Translations under genes and position numbers: made by a program
The notes under the pieces: generated by a model
Database searches by the model: none
Seen by the model: only the letters and a program-made list of their open reading frames with translations
What the model was told of the DNA's origin: nothing
Origin: Martinezella lusitana
GTDB lineage: Bacteria > Pseudomonadota > Alphaproteobacteria > Rhizobiales > Rhizobiaceae
Direction of reading: 5' to 3'
Assembly: GCF_016901135.1 (NCBI RefSeq)
Contig: NZ_JAFEVL010000025.1
Location: 1 to 64,000, forward strand
DNA: 64,000 nucleotides
Shown: positions 33,035 through 41,993 of the stretch, one piece after another
How the letters are laid out: each line of letters opens with the position of its first letter
Numbering within the stretch: the first letter of the stretch is position 1

Positions 33035-34549
33035 ATGGCAACTCCATTGATCGAACTCCGGGACCTTGCAAAGGATTTCGCCGGCATTCAGGTTCTGAAG
33101 GGAATTTCCCTCTCGTTCGAACGTGGCGAAGTTCACGGTCTGCTGGGTGAGAACGGTGCCGGCAAGTCCACGCTCATCAAGATCCTGACGGGCGTGTACT
33201 CGCCGTCCAGTGGAGAAATATTGCTCGACGGCAAGCCGATCCATGTGCATCGGCCGGTCGATGCCCATGCTCACGGACTAGGGGCTGTCTATCAGGATTC
33301 CGAACTGGCCAGCAGCATGACGGTCGCCGAGAACATTCTGCTTGGAAACGAGCCGAGCCGTGTCTGGATTAACAGAGGCAGGATCCGCCAGGAAGCGGCA
33401 AGGATCATGCGGGAGATCGGTCTTGATCTCGATCCCGATCGCAAAGCATCGACCCTCACGGCGGCACAAATGCAGATGGTGACGCTGGCGACGCTGTTTC
33501 ACCGTCGCTACAAGCTGATCATTCTCGACGAACCGACAGCACGCCTGTCGGCAGGCGAAAGTGAGCTCCTCTTCAAGATGATCAGGACGTTCAAAGAGAG
33601 CGGCATCACGATCGTCTATATCTCGCACAGGCTCCACGAGGTGAAGCTGTTGTGCGACCGCGCCACAATCCTTCGCGACGGCCGCGTCTCGGGTACGTTG
33701 GAACGCGGCAAGATCGACGAGGAGATCGTGACACAGCTCATGGTCAATAGAAGCTCGGCAGATCTGCAAATCGAAAATCACGGCCTCAGTCAGAACCGTG
33801 TCGTTCTGGAACTCAAAGGCCTTTCGACCCCTAGGTTGGCGCCTCTCTCGCTGAACGTCAGGGCAGGGGAGATTTTGGGCGTGACTGGTCCGTTAGGCGC
33901 CGGCATGGAGCAGATCGAAAAATGCCTCGGTGGCCTCTCCGCCTATGAAGGCGAGATCGTCATTGACGGGGGCGTTAAGGTTATTCGCAATCCGGGAGAG
34001 GCCTTGGAAGCCGGTATCGCCCTCATTCCCGAGGAGCGGCGCAAACAGGCCTTGTTTCCGAGCCTGTCCATGGCGGAAAACGTCAGTCTGCCGGCGCTAT
34101 CGAAACTTGCGAAACTGGGCCTTGTGCAGGGTACGGCCAAACGCCGTTACGCCCAGGGGATCATCCAGCGCCTTTCGATCTATCCCAACGCGCCCGATCG
34201 TCCGATCCGATATTTCTCGGGCGGCAACCAGCAAAAGGCAGTCATCGGCAAGTGGCTGGAACGACAGGCGAGAGTCTACGTCTTCGTCGAGCCGACGTCG
34301 GGCGTCGATGTCGGCGCGATCCGCCAGATTTACGAAATCATTTTGAAAATGGCCGAGTCCGGTGCCGCCATCATCGTGATTTCGACGTCCGTGAAGGAAC
34401 TGCTGGCTCTATCTGAAACGATCATGGTCGTGCACGACGGTGCGGTTTCAGCCCATCTTCCACGATCGGGTTGCGATAGGGACGGCTTGTTGGCGATGAC
34501 GATCAGCAAGGATGCCGCACCAAGGGCCGACATCGCTGTTGGCGCTTGA
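33035..34549 (+). CDS. CUT2 sugar ABC transporter ATP-binding protein (dual NBD)
   Basis: 504 residues. NBD1 has Walker A GENGAGKST and Walker B LIILDEPTARLS, but its signature is altered to LTAAQMQMV where LSVAQQQ would be usual. NBD2 has a degenerate Walker A (GPLGAGMEQ), an intact FSGGNQQK signature and a Walker B reading VYVFVEPTSGVDVG that lacks the Asp. This asymmetry is common in RbsA/MglA relatives, but the NBD1 signature change is unusual. The lactonase gene follows after 54 bp. Confidence 0.93.
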   Translation: MATPLIELRDLAKDFAGIQVLKGISLSFERGEVHGLLGENGAGKSTLIKILTGVYSPSSGEILLDGKPIHVHRPVDAHAHGLGAVYQDSELASSMTVAENILLGNEPSRVWINRGRIRQEAARIMREIGLDLDPDRKASTLTAAQMQMVTLATLFHRRYKLIILDEPTARLSAGESELLFKMIRTFKESGITIVYISHRLHEVKLLCDRATILRDGRVSGTLERGKIDEEIVTQLMVNRSSADLQIENHGLSQNRVVLELKGLSTPRLAPLSLNVRAGEILGVTGPLGAGMEQIEKCLGGLSAYEGEIVIDGGVKVIRNPGEALEAGIALIPEERRKQALFPSLSMAENVSLPALSKLAKLGLVQGTAKRRYAQGIIQRLSIYPNAPDRPIRYFSGGNQQKAVIGKWLERQARVYVFVEPTSGVDVGAIRQIYEIILKMAESGAAIIVISTSVKELLALSETIMVVHDGAVSAHLPRSGCDRDGLLAMTISKDAAPRADIAVGA

Positions 34550-34603
34550 GGGCCAGCTGGAAGTCGTGGGCAGGTAGGAGCCCATCATTCGAGGAGGAAG
34601 AAA

Positions 34604-35392
34604 GTGACAGATATACGGCTCTACATGTTCCAGACGGGACACATCCGACAAAAGGAAGTCAACATCAAGATGGGAATGGGACAGGGTGAATTCATCACCC
34701 CAATCCCCTGGTATCTGGTTACACATCCGAAGGGGAATGTCGTCATCGACGGCGGTATTGCGCTTGAGGCCGCCCAGGACCCAAAGGGCCACTGGGGCGC
34801 CACAGCGGATGTCTATTACCCGATGCTGACGGAGGACGAGACCTGCGTCAATCAGATGACTAAGGCCGGGTTCAAGCTTGAAGATGTAAAATACGTCCTC
34901 CACTCCCATCTCCACCTCGATCATACCGGTGGCACGGGACGTTTCCCCAATGCGACCCACATCGTCCAGCGGGCGGAGTACGAATATGCATTCACCGCCG
35001 ATTGGTTCGCTGCAGGGGGATATATCCGCAAGGACTTCGATAAGCCCGGTCTCGATTGGTACTTCCTCGAAGGCGACAAAACCGATGGCTTTGACCTCTA
35101 TGGGGACGGCGTCATAAAGACTTACACCTCGCCGGGTCACTCTCCAGGGCACCAATCCATCTTGGTAACTCTTCCAGAGTCCGGCCCGATCCTGCTGGTG
35201 ATAGATGCTGCCTACACCTTGGATCATTGGAATGAGAAATGCCTTCCAGGCTTTCTGACCTCTGCCATCGACACGGCGAGAAGCGTCAAGAAGCTGCGGA
35301 TGATCGCGCAGCAGACGGGCGCGCTCGTTGTTACCGGCCACGATCTCGAGAACTGGCAATATTTCAAGAAGGCGCCCGATTATTACGGCTAG
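34604..35392 (+). CDS. Metallo-beta-lactamase-fold lactonase (AttM/BlcC/AiiB-like)
   Basis: 262 residues. The metal-binding motif HSHLHLDH (His102, His104, Asp106, His107) and the later blocks SPGHSPGHQS, VIDAAYTLDHWNEKCLPGF and VVTGHD follow the Agrobacterium AttM/BlcC protein closely throughout. BlcC opens gamma-butyrolactone and also hydrolyses N-acyl-homoserine lactones, which links it to the TraR system at 53419 on the same replicon. In this operon, with aldehyde and hydroxyacid dehydrogenases, a catabolic sugar- or butyrolactone is the likelier main substrate. Quorum quenching would be a side activity and is inferred, not shown. Confidence 0.88.
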   Translation: MTDIRLYMFQTGHIRQKEVNIKMGMGQGEFITPIPWYLVTHPKGNVVIDGGIALEAAQDPKGHWGATADVYYPMLTEDETCVNQMTKAGFKLEDVKYVLHSHLHLDHTGGTGRFPNATHIVQRAEYEYAFTADWFAAGGYIRKDFDKPGLDWYFLEGDKTDGFDLYGDGVIKTYTSPGHSPGHQSILVTLPESGPILLVIDAAYTLDHWNEKCLPGFLTSAIDTARSVKKLRMIAQQTGALVVTGHDLENWQYFKKAPDYYG

Positions 35393-35520
35393 TGCCACTT
35401 CAAACATTGGCGGTGGTGCAAGAATGATGCTCCGCCGCCGCTTTCCCGGAATGTCCGACAACGCCACTCCAAGAGAATCAGCGCTCCGTTGCGCTTGATG
35501 CAAAGCCAGGAAATACGTCA

Positions 35521-38500
35521 ATGATCCCGCGTCTATCTCCACCATCTCACGAAGCGCCGTTGGTGAAAACGTATCTTCGTGCGCTGAGCGAAGCCGGATT
35601 CAGTGGAGACATAAGCTCAGATCGCTCTGCACAGGTGGTCTTTGCGACTGACAATTCGATCTACGAAATCGTTCCGCAGGCCGTGCTGTTTCCGCGTAGT
35701 CTTGACGATGTTTCGATAGCACTCAGGATTCTTTCTCGACCGGCTTTCAGAACCGTGACGCTGGCGGCAAGAGGCGGAGGAACAGGCACGAACGGCCAGT
35801 CTCTTAGCAACGGCGTGGTTCTCGATCTTTCCCGATACCTGAATAGCATTCTTGAAATCAATGCGGACCACGGTTGGGTTCGTGTTCAGGCCGGTGTCGT
35901 AAAAGACCAGCTCAACGCTGCCCTGCAGCCATTCGGAATGTTCTTTGCGCCGGAATTGAGCACCTCAAATCGTGCGACGATCGGGGGAATGATCAACACA
36001 GACGCCAGCGGCCAGGGCTCGTGCCTCTACGGCAAGACCCGCGATCATGTACTCGAACTGACGTCCGTTTTCTCCGATGGCACGATATGGACCTCTCGTC
36101 CGATCGAAGATCTTCAACTCGAACAGGCCAAGCGAACTCCCGGCACTGTGGGCAACGTTCATCGATCCACCGATCGGATCCAGCGAGACAATGCCTCAGC
36201 CATCGAGACACAGTTTCCCAAGCTCAATCGCTGCCTGACGGGCTACGATCTTGCTCATATCAGGGATGGGGAGGGCAGGTTCAATCTCAATTCGGTCCTC
36301 TGCGGTTCCGAGGGGACGCTTGCCGTCATTGCCGAGGCCAAGTTGCGGATCCTCCCAATTCCGAGGCATTCGGTGCTTGTCAATATCCGGTATGAGAACT
36401 TCGATGCCTGCCTGCGCGACGCGCGATCCCTGCTTTCCTTCGGAGCAGCGTCCATCGAGACGGTTGATTCCAAAGTGCTCGATTTGGCGCAGAACGACAT
36501 TGTCTGGGATGGCGTGCAGGATTTTTTCCCATCCGTCGGTGAAGAGCCGACCCGCGGTGTCAATCTGGTCGAATTTGTGGGCGCAGCCGAAGATGAGGTT
36601 GAGCAGCCGCTTACGCGGTTGGTCTCGGTGCTTGAAGCCGAGGGTCGGGTGGCGGGCCGTCTCGGCTTTACGATCGCGCGCGGTGAAGCCGCCGTGCAGC
36701 GTGTCTGGCAGATGAGGAAGCGTGCCGTAGGGCTGTTGGGCAACATGCAGGGCGACAAGCGGCCGATTGCATTCGTCGAAGACACAGCGGTCCCTCCTGA
36801 GCACCTCGCCGATTACATCGAGGAGTTCAGGGCTGTACTGGATGAGCGCGGTCTGGACTATGGCATGTTCGGTCATGTCGATGCCGGCGTTCTGCACGTC
36901 CGGCCGGCCATCGACATGAAGGCGCCAGAACAGGAAAAGCTCATTCGTGAGATTACCGACGCGGTCGCAGCGCTGACGCTGAAATATGGCGGGCTGCTGT
37001 GGGGCGAACACGGAAAAGGCGTTCGATCCGAATATTCGCCTCGGTTTTTCGGTTCGCTTTATCCGGTCATCCAGGCAGTCAAGGAGACCTTCGATCCGAA
37101 CAACCAGCTGAACCCGGGCAAGATCGCAGCGCCGAGCAACCAGGCGCTGCTGAAGATCGACGGCGTTCCAACACGGGGTCAAGCCGATCGGAAAATTCCG
37201 CAGGGCGTACGTGCCGTATACACGGACGTGATCAACTGCAACGGAAATGGCGCATGTTACGATTGGGATCCGGACACCGCAATGTGCCCCTCCTGGAAAG
37301 CGACACGAGAACGCCGACATTCGCCAAAGGGCAGGGCGATGCTCACCAAGGAATGGCTAAGACAGCTTGCGGCCAATGGATCGAATCCTTTGGCGCAAAC
37401 GAAACAGGTTCGTGCGGGCTCTTCTTGGTCCGCCTTCCCCGCCAAGCTGCTGAACTCAACCTTTCATGGCTATCGGACACCCGATTTTTCGCACGACGTC
37501 AAGGAAGCGATGGATGGATGTCTTGCATGCAAGTCCTGCGTCGGTGGATGCCCGATCAAGGTCAACGTGCCGGGTTTCCGGGCGAAGTTTCTGGAACTTT
37601 ATCACACCCGTTACTTGCGACCGCCGAAAGACTGGCTGGTGGCAGGCCTAGAGCGGCTACTTCCGTTTCTTGCCGTCGTACCCCGAATGACAAACGCCAT
37701 CCTGAAGGCTCCGCCTGTTAAGGCTGCCTTGCGTTTTCTCGGACTTGTCGACCTTCCGCTCCTATCAGGGATCGACCTGCATCGGGAAATGATGGCCAGA
37801 GGATTGGCGTACGCCAGTCCAGGCGTGCTGGCGGCGATGTCCGCTGAGGAAAAGCAGCGATCCGTCGTCGTCGTGCAGGATGCGTTTACCAGCTTCTATG
37901 AAACCCGGCTGGTCCTCGATACGCTCGATCTTCTGTCGGGTCTCGGCTTTAATCCTCTCCTGTCCGTTTACCAGCCGAACGGAAAGCCCCTCCATGTTCA
38001 TGGCTTTCTCAAACGGTTTGAAGCGACCGCACGCTCTCAAGCAGGGCAACTGAATCTATGCGCTGCGATGGGCATTCCCCTGATCGGGATTGACCCGTCC
38101 ATGACCCTGACCTTCCGCTCCGAATATGTGGAAACGCTTGGGGCCAAGGCGGTGCCGAAGGTTCAGCTTCTGCAGGAATGGCTGGCGACCAGAGCGCTCG
38201 GCGGTTTCGCGACCATCAAGAAACGGTATGTGTTGCTGCCACATTGCACGGAACGTGCGACCGCCCAGAGCAGTCTTCACGACTGGACCGCTATCTTTTC
38301 CAAGTTTGGCCTCCGCCTGGATATCGTCGCATCGGGATGTTGCGGCATGGCCGGAACATACGGTCACGAGACGCGCAATGTTGGGACCTCCAAATCCATC
38401 TTCGACATGAGCTGGCGAGGGCATATCGAGGACACCCGACCGGAAGAGGAACTGCTGGCGACGGGGTATTCATGCCGTTCACAGGCCAAGCGCTTCGGGC

Positions 38501-38601
38501 AGGTGGTCCTTCGCCATCCAATACAGGTTCTGCTGCAGCACCTTTCCGCTCCAGCGCGCCTTCAACAGCAGCAACGTCGGCAATCCGCTCTGGCACAATG
38601 A
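35521..38601 (+). CDS. FAD/Fe-S 2-hydroxyacid dehydrogenase (YdiJ / D-2-hydroxyglutarate DH-like)
   Basis: 1026 residues, close to E. coli YdiJ (about 1018). The N-terminal half is a FAD_binding_4/VAO-type dehydrogenase with ARGGGTGTNGQSLSNGVVLD near 83-102. The middle carries FAD-oxidase C-domain blocks such as MFGHVDAGVLHVRP. The C-terminal third has a 4Fe-4S motif with Cys667, Cys670, Cys673 and Cys677, and a CCG-type block SGCCGMAGTYGHE. Such enzymes oxidise D-2-hydroxy acids and pass electrons to the quinone pool. In this operon it should oxidise the 2-hydroxy acid produced after lactone opening. Confidence 0.9.
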   Translation: MIPRLSPPSHEAPLVKTYLRALSEAGFSGDISSDRSAQVVFATDNSIYEIVPQAVLFPRSLDDVSIALRILSRPAFRTVTLAARGGGTGTNGQSLSNGVVLDLSRYLNSILEINADHGWVRVQAGVVKDQLNAALQPFGMFFAPELSTSNRATIGGMINTDASGQGSCLYGKTRDHVLELTSVFSDGTIWTSRPIEDLQLEQAKRTPGTVGNVHRSTDRIQRDNASAIETQFPKLNRCLTGYDLAHIRDGEGRFNLNSVLCGSEGTLAVIAEAKLRILPIPRHSVLVNIRYENFDACLRDARSLLSFGAASIETVDSKVLDLAQNDIVWDGVQDFFPSVGEEPTRGVNLVEFVGAAEDEVEQPLTRLVSVLEAEGRVAGRLGFTIARGEAAVQRVWQMRKRAVGLLGNMQGDKRPIAFVEDTAVPPEHLADYIEEFRAVLDERGLDYGMFGHVDAGVLHVRPAIDMKAPEQEKLIREITDAVAALTLKYGGLLWGEHGKGVRSEYSPRFFGSLYPVIQAVKETFDPNNQLNPGKIAAPSNQALLKIDGVPTRGQADRKIPQGVRAVYTDVINCNGNGACYDWDPDTAMCPSWKATRERRHSPKGRAMLTKEWLRQLAANGSNPLAQTKQVRAGSSWSAFPAKLLNSTFHGYRTPDFSHDVKEAMDGCLACKSCVGGCPIKVNVPGFRAKFLELYHTRYLRPPKDWLVAGLERLLPFLAVVPRMTNAILKAPPVKAALRFLGLVDLPLLSGIDLHREMMARGLAYASPGVLAAMSAEEKQRSVVVVQDAFTSFYETRLVLDTLDLLSGLGFNPLLSVYQPNGKPLHVHGFLKRFEATARSQAGQLNLCAAMGIPLIGIDPSMTLTFRSEYVETLGAKAVPKVQLLQEWLATRALGGFATIKKRYVLLPHCTERATAQSSLHDWTAIFSKFGLRLDIVASGCCGMAGTYGHETRNVGTSKSIFDMSWRGHIEDTRPEEELLATGYSCRSQAKRFGQVVLRHPIQVLLQHLSAPARLQQQQRRQSALAQ

Positions 38602-38642
38602 GCGCCGGGCAACTGCTTCACAAGTATTCAGGAGACATGGGA

Positions 38643-40079
38643 ATGACCGTTCACAAGAACTACATCGCCGGCGAGTGGATAGAAGGCTCTTCTGTTGTCC
38701 GCGACATCAGCCCCAGCGACACCAACGATGAAGTTGGTGTCTATGCCTCGTCCGGGAGAGCGCAGGCTGAAGACGCCATCAATGCTGCTTATCAGGCGTT
38801 TCCCGCCTGGGCGGCAACCAGCCCTGAGGTTCGCTTCGATATCCTCGATAAAATCGGAACGGAAATCCTCGCCCGCAAGGATGAACTTGGCCAGCTGCTG
38901 TCGAGAGAGGAGGGGAAGATCCTCTCCGAAGGTGTCGGAGAAGTCGTCCGCGCCGGACGCGTCTTCAAGTTTTTCGCGGGTGAAGCGCTTCGATTGAACG
39001 GTGAGCGCGTCTCTTCCGTTCGGCCTGGCGTTGAGATCGAAATCCTGCGGGAACCAGAAGGTGTCATTGGTATCATAACGCCGTGGAATTTTCCGATTGC
39101 CATCCCGGCATGGAAGATCGCTCCGGCCTTGGCCTATGGCAATACGGTTGTCTTCAAGCCGGCGGAACTCGTACCGGCATGCGGTTGGGCACTGGCAGAC
39201 ATCATCGCGCGGGCGGGCGTTCCGGAAGGTGTGTTCAATCTGGTCATTGGCCCCGGTCGAGAGGTCGGTCAGGCCATCGTTGAATCCAGGAAGGTGCGAG
39301 GGATCAGCTTTACGGGCTCGGTCGAGACCGGACGTCGGATCGGGGCTGCATGCTTCGAACGCGGCAAGAAAGTCCAACTGGAACTCGGTGGAAAAAATCC
39401 TCTCATCGTCATGGACGACGCCGATCTCGACATCGCCGTCAATGTTGCCGTCAACGGTGCTTACTTTTCGACGGGACAGCGGTGCACGGCATCGAGCCGG
39501 TTGATCGTTCAGTCCGGGATCCATGACCGCTTCGTGCAGGCGGTCATCGAAAGGCTTGAAGGCCTGAAGATCGGTCACGCCCTGGCGAGCGACACCCAGA
39601 TCGGTCCTGTTGTCAACCAGAGCCAGCTCGATCAGGACCTCGAATATATTCGCATCGGTCAGGGGGAAGGGGCGAAACTCGTCTTCGGCGGGGTGAAACT
39701 GGGGCGCGAACATCCTGGCTTCTACCTGTCTCCGGCCCTCTTCACTGAAACCTCCAACGACATGCGGATTAACCGGGAGGAAATTTTCGGCCCTGTCGCG
39801 AGCATCATCCGCGTGAACAGTTTCGAAGAGGCGATCACCACCGCTAATGACACGGAGTTCGGCCTGTCGTCGGGCATCTGCACGACCTCGCTGAAATATT
39901 CCTCCGAGTTCAAGCGGCGCTCCGGTGCAGGCATGGCGATGGTCAACCTGCCGACTGCAGGTGTGGATTACCATGTGCCTTTTGGGGGCAGAAAGTCGTC
40001 GTCCTATGGCTCGCGAGAACAGGGGGCGTATGCCCGCGAGTTCTACACAGTTGTCAAAACCACCTACACGCAGCCTTGA
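38643..40079 (+). CDS. Aldehyde dehydrogenase (2-ketoglutarate semialdehyde / succinate semialdehyde type)
   Basis: 478 residues from the ATG at 38643, which has GGAG 8 bp before it; the ATG at 38637 is too close to that box. Canonical ALDH features are NAD-binding TPWNFPIAIPAWKIAPAL, Glu247 in LELGGKN and the nucleophile Cys281 in TGQRCTASSR. Length and the ending (VPFGGRKSSSYGSREQG) fit the KGSADH group, which finishes pentose and hydroxyproline routes, or succinate-semialdehyde dehydrogenases. With the BlcC-like lactonase upstream, it is placed like BlcA in gamma-butyrolactone breakdown, though the rest of the operon is richer. Confidence 0.92.
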   Translation: MTVHKNYIAGEWIEGSSVVRDISPSDTNDEVGVYASSGRAQAEDAINAAYQAFPAWAATSPEVRFDILDKIGTEILARKDELGQLLSREEGKILSEGVGEVVRAGRVFKFFAGEALRLNGERVSSVRPGVEIEILREPEGVIGIITPWNFPIAIPAWKIAPALAYGNTVVFKPAELVPACGWALADIIARAGVPEGVFNLVIGPGREVGQAIVESRKVRGISFTGSVETGRRIGAACFERGKKVQLELGGKNPLIVMDDADLDIAVNVAVNGAYFSTGQRCTASSRLIVQSGIHDRFVQAVIERLEGLKIGHALASDTQIGPVVNQSQLDQDLEYIRIGQGEGAKLVFGGVKLGREHPGFYLSPALFTETSNDMRINREEIFGPVASIIRVNSFEEAITTANDTEFGLSSGICTTSLKYSSEFKRRSGAGMAMVNLPTAGVDYHVPFGGRKSSSYGSREQGAYAREFYTVVKTTYTQP

Positions 40080-40129
40080 GCAAAGAACAATCAGGCGATG
40101 GACCTTACCCGGATAGTGAAGAGGACAAC

Positions 40130-40939
40130 ATGCAAGAACGTGAAACAAACACCGCTGAAATAGCCAATCGCGCCAGCCACAAGGGACGCCATGTTCTGGT
40201 CACCGGAGCCGGTCGTGGGATCGGTCGGGCGATTGCGCTCGCCTTCGCAGGGCGAGGCGCTCGCGTTGGTGTCGCCGACATGAACGAAGACGATATCAAC
40301 GAAACGATACACCTGATCGAGGCCGAGGGGCGCGGCTCAGGGTTGGCGCTGGTGCTGGACGTATCCGACTACTCTGCCGTCGAGAAAAGCACATCTTATG
40401 CCGCCAACGTGTTTGGACGCCCGTTTGACACAATCATAAACAATGCCGGGATATCGCCCAAGCATGGCGGCGTTTCGCACAAGGTCTGGGAAATGGATCC
40501 TGCCGAATGGGGCCGAGTCGTCGGGGTCAACCTGTCAGGCAGCTTCAACACCGTTCGGGCGCTTTCGCCGGCAATGCGCGAGGCGGGCGCAGGCTGGATC
40601 GTCAACATGTCGTCTGTCGCCGGTCGGGCCTACATGCCGCTTGTCGCATGTCATTATGCGGCAACGAAATCAGCAATTCTCGGCTTCACCCGGCATCTTG
40701 CCGGCGAGCTTGGGCCGTTTGGAATTCGGGTGAACGCGATTGCCCCTGGTCGTATCGAAACGCCCATGGTCAGGACCGTCGCCAGCGAAGTCAACGACGA
40801 ACAGGTTCGCCTGACGCCCATGGGTCGCCTTGGAGCATCAGAGGAGGTCGCCGACCTCGCGCTATACCTCACCTCTCCGGAAGCCAGCTTCATTACAGGA
40901 CAAACCATCGATGTGGCCGGCGGGTTGCTCATGACCTGA
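40130..40939 (+). CDS. Short-chain dehydrogenase/reductase
   Basis: 269 residues from the ATG at 40130 (GAGGA about 5 bp upstream). The cofactor motif VTGAGRGIGRAIALAF is followed by INNAGI, and the catalytic pair is Tyr176/Lys180 in HYAATKSAILGF. The ending ITGQTIDVAGGLLM is typical of classical SDRs such as glucose, galactose or cyclitol dehydrogenases. It is translated within the FAD/Fe-S, ALDH, SDR and AroE-like series and probably acts on a hydroxyl of the same substrate. The specific reaction cannot be read from sequence. Confidence 0.9.
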   Translation: MQERETNTAEIANRASHKGRHVLVTGAGRGIGRAIALAFAGRGARVGVADMNEDDINETIHLIEAEGRGSGLALVLDVSDYSAVEKSTSYAANVFGRPFDTIINNAGISPKHGGVSHKVWEMDPAEWGRVVGVNLSGSFNTVRALSPAMREAGAGWIVNMSSVAGRAYMPLVACHYAATKSAILGFTRHLAGELGPFGIRVNAIAPGRIETPMVRTVASEVNDEQVRLTPMGRLGASEEVADLALYLTSPEASFITGQTIDVAGGLLMT

Positions 40940-40977
40940 GTGCAGCGATGGTCGATGCAGGAGTGTGGGAAGAAGTT

Positions 40978-41823
40978 ATGATGTCAAAAATTGCTGAAAT
41001 GAAAACAAAGATTGAACAGCCTCGCCTGATCACGGGGAGAACACGCGTATTCGGCATCCTGGCCGATCCGATCTACCATGTGAAAACGCCTCAGACGATG
41101 AACGCCCTTTTTGACAGTCATGGACTGGATTGCGTGCTGGTGCCGTTCCACATCGCGCCGGCCGGATTGCCTGCATTGATCGATGGGTTGCGGAAGATTC
41201 AGAACTTTGGAGGATTCATTGCCACGGTTCCTCATAAGCTCGCCATGCTGGACCTGTGCGATGAGGTCACAGATGCTGCCCGGCACATCGGCGCTGTGAA
41301 CTGCGTCAGGCGTGAGGATGATGGTCGCCTGGTCGGGACCATGCTCGATGGTATCGGCTTCGTGGAGGCAATGCGCTCGCGTGGAACTGATCCTTCGGGC
41401 ATGAGGGTTTTCCTGGTCGGGGCAGGGGGAGCGTCCAGCGCAATCGCATTTGGCCTCGCGGATGCCGGCGTTAGTCATATAACGATCTCCAACCGATCGG
41501 CCGCGCGAGCACTGGAACTGGCCGCGCGACTGGCGGCGGTCTATCCGGCTCTATCGATCAGTACCGACGACCGGGAGGTCGAGCGTCACGATCTCATCGT
41601 GAACGGCAGCACGCTCGGAATGCGGCCGTCGGACGCCGACCCCGTCGATTTCACGCGTATCCACGCAAAACACCTTGTTGCCGACGCGATCATGGAGCCT
41701 GCCATGACACCGCTTCTGACCACGGCGCTATCCAAAGGATGCGAGATATTTCTCGGGAAACCGATGTTGGATTCACAAATCCTGCTGATGGCCCGGCACA
41801 TGGGGGCGTTCCCTTCGAATTAG
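40978..41823 (+). CDS. Shikimate-dehydrogenase-like oxidoreductase (AroE family paralogue)
   Basis: 281 residues. An N-terminal shikimate-binding-type domain has the catalytic Lys87 in ATVPHKLAML and Asp124 in TMLDGIGF, where biosynthetic AroE has NTDG. The Rossmann motif is VGAGGASSAIAFGLADAG and NGSTLGM matches the NATPLGM block. Loss of the Asn-Thr pair and the location in a catabolic operon argue against aromatic biosynthesis. It belongs to the AroE-like catabolic branches (quinate/shikimate dehydrogenase and others). The GGAAGAAG box serves either the ATG at 40978 or that at 40981. Confidence 0.88.
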   Translation: MMSKIAEMKTKIEQPRLITGRTRVFGILADPIYHVKTPQTMNALFDSHGLDCVLVPFHIAPAGLPALIDGLRKIQNFGGFIATVPHKLAMLDLCDEVTDAARHIGAVNCVRREDDGRLVGTMLDGIGFVEAMRSRGTDPSGMRVFLVGAGGASSAIAFGLADAGVSHITISNRSAARALELAARLAAVYPALSISTDDREVERHDLIVNGSTLGMRPSDADPVDFTRIHAKHLVADAIMEPAMTPLLTTALSKGCEIFLGKPMLDSQILLMARHMGAFPSN

Positions 41824-41993
41824 ACGTAACCACTGCACCCGTCGTGAAGTCTTGAGACACGCGGCTCCCTTTACGCGTCCGCAGCGCTATTGGCCGGCTA
41901 CAGGGACCACCGACAGAAATTGCCGTGATGTCTCGCCGAGCGGGAGCGCGCCGCAGCATACCATTCGACAGATCAAATCAAGAGGAGGATGCA

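Noticed and set aside
36196..37320. 374-codon open frame on the minus strand
   Set aside because: Antisense to the FAD/Fe-S dehydrogenase gene, whose frame runs unbroken for 1026 codons.
38628..40148. 506-codon open frame on the minus strand
   Set aside because: Antisense to the aldehyde dehydrogenase gene with its intact Glu247/Cys281; no family likeness in the antisense product.
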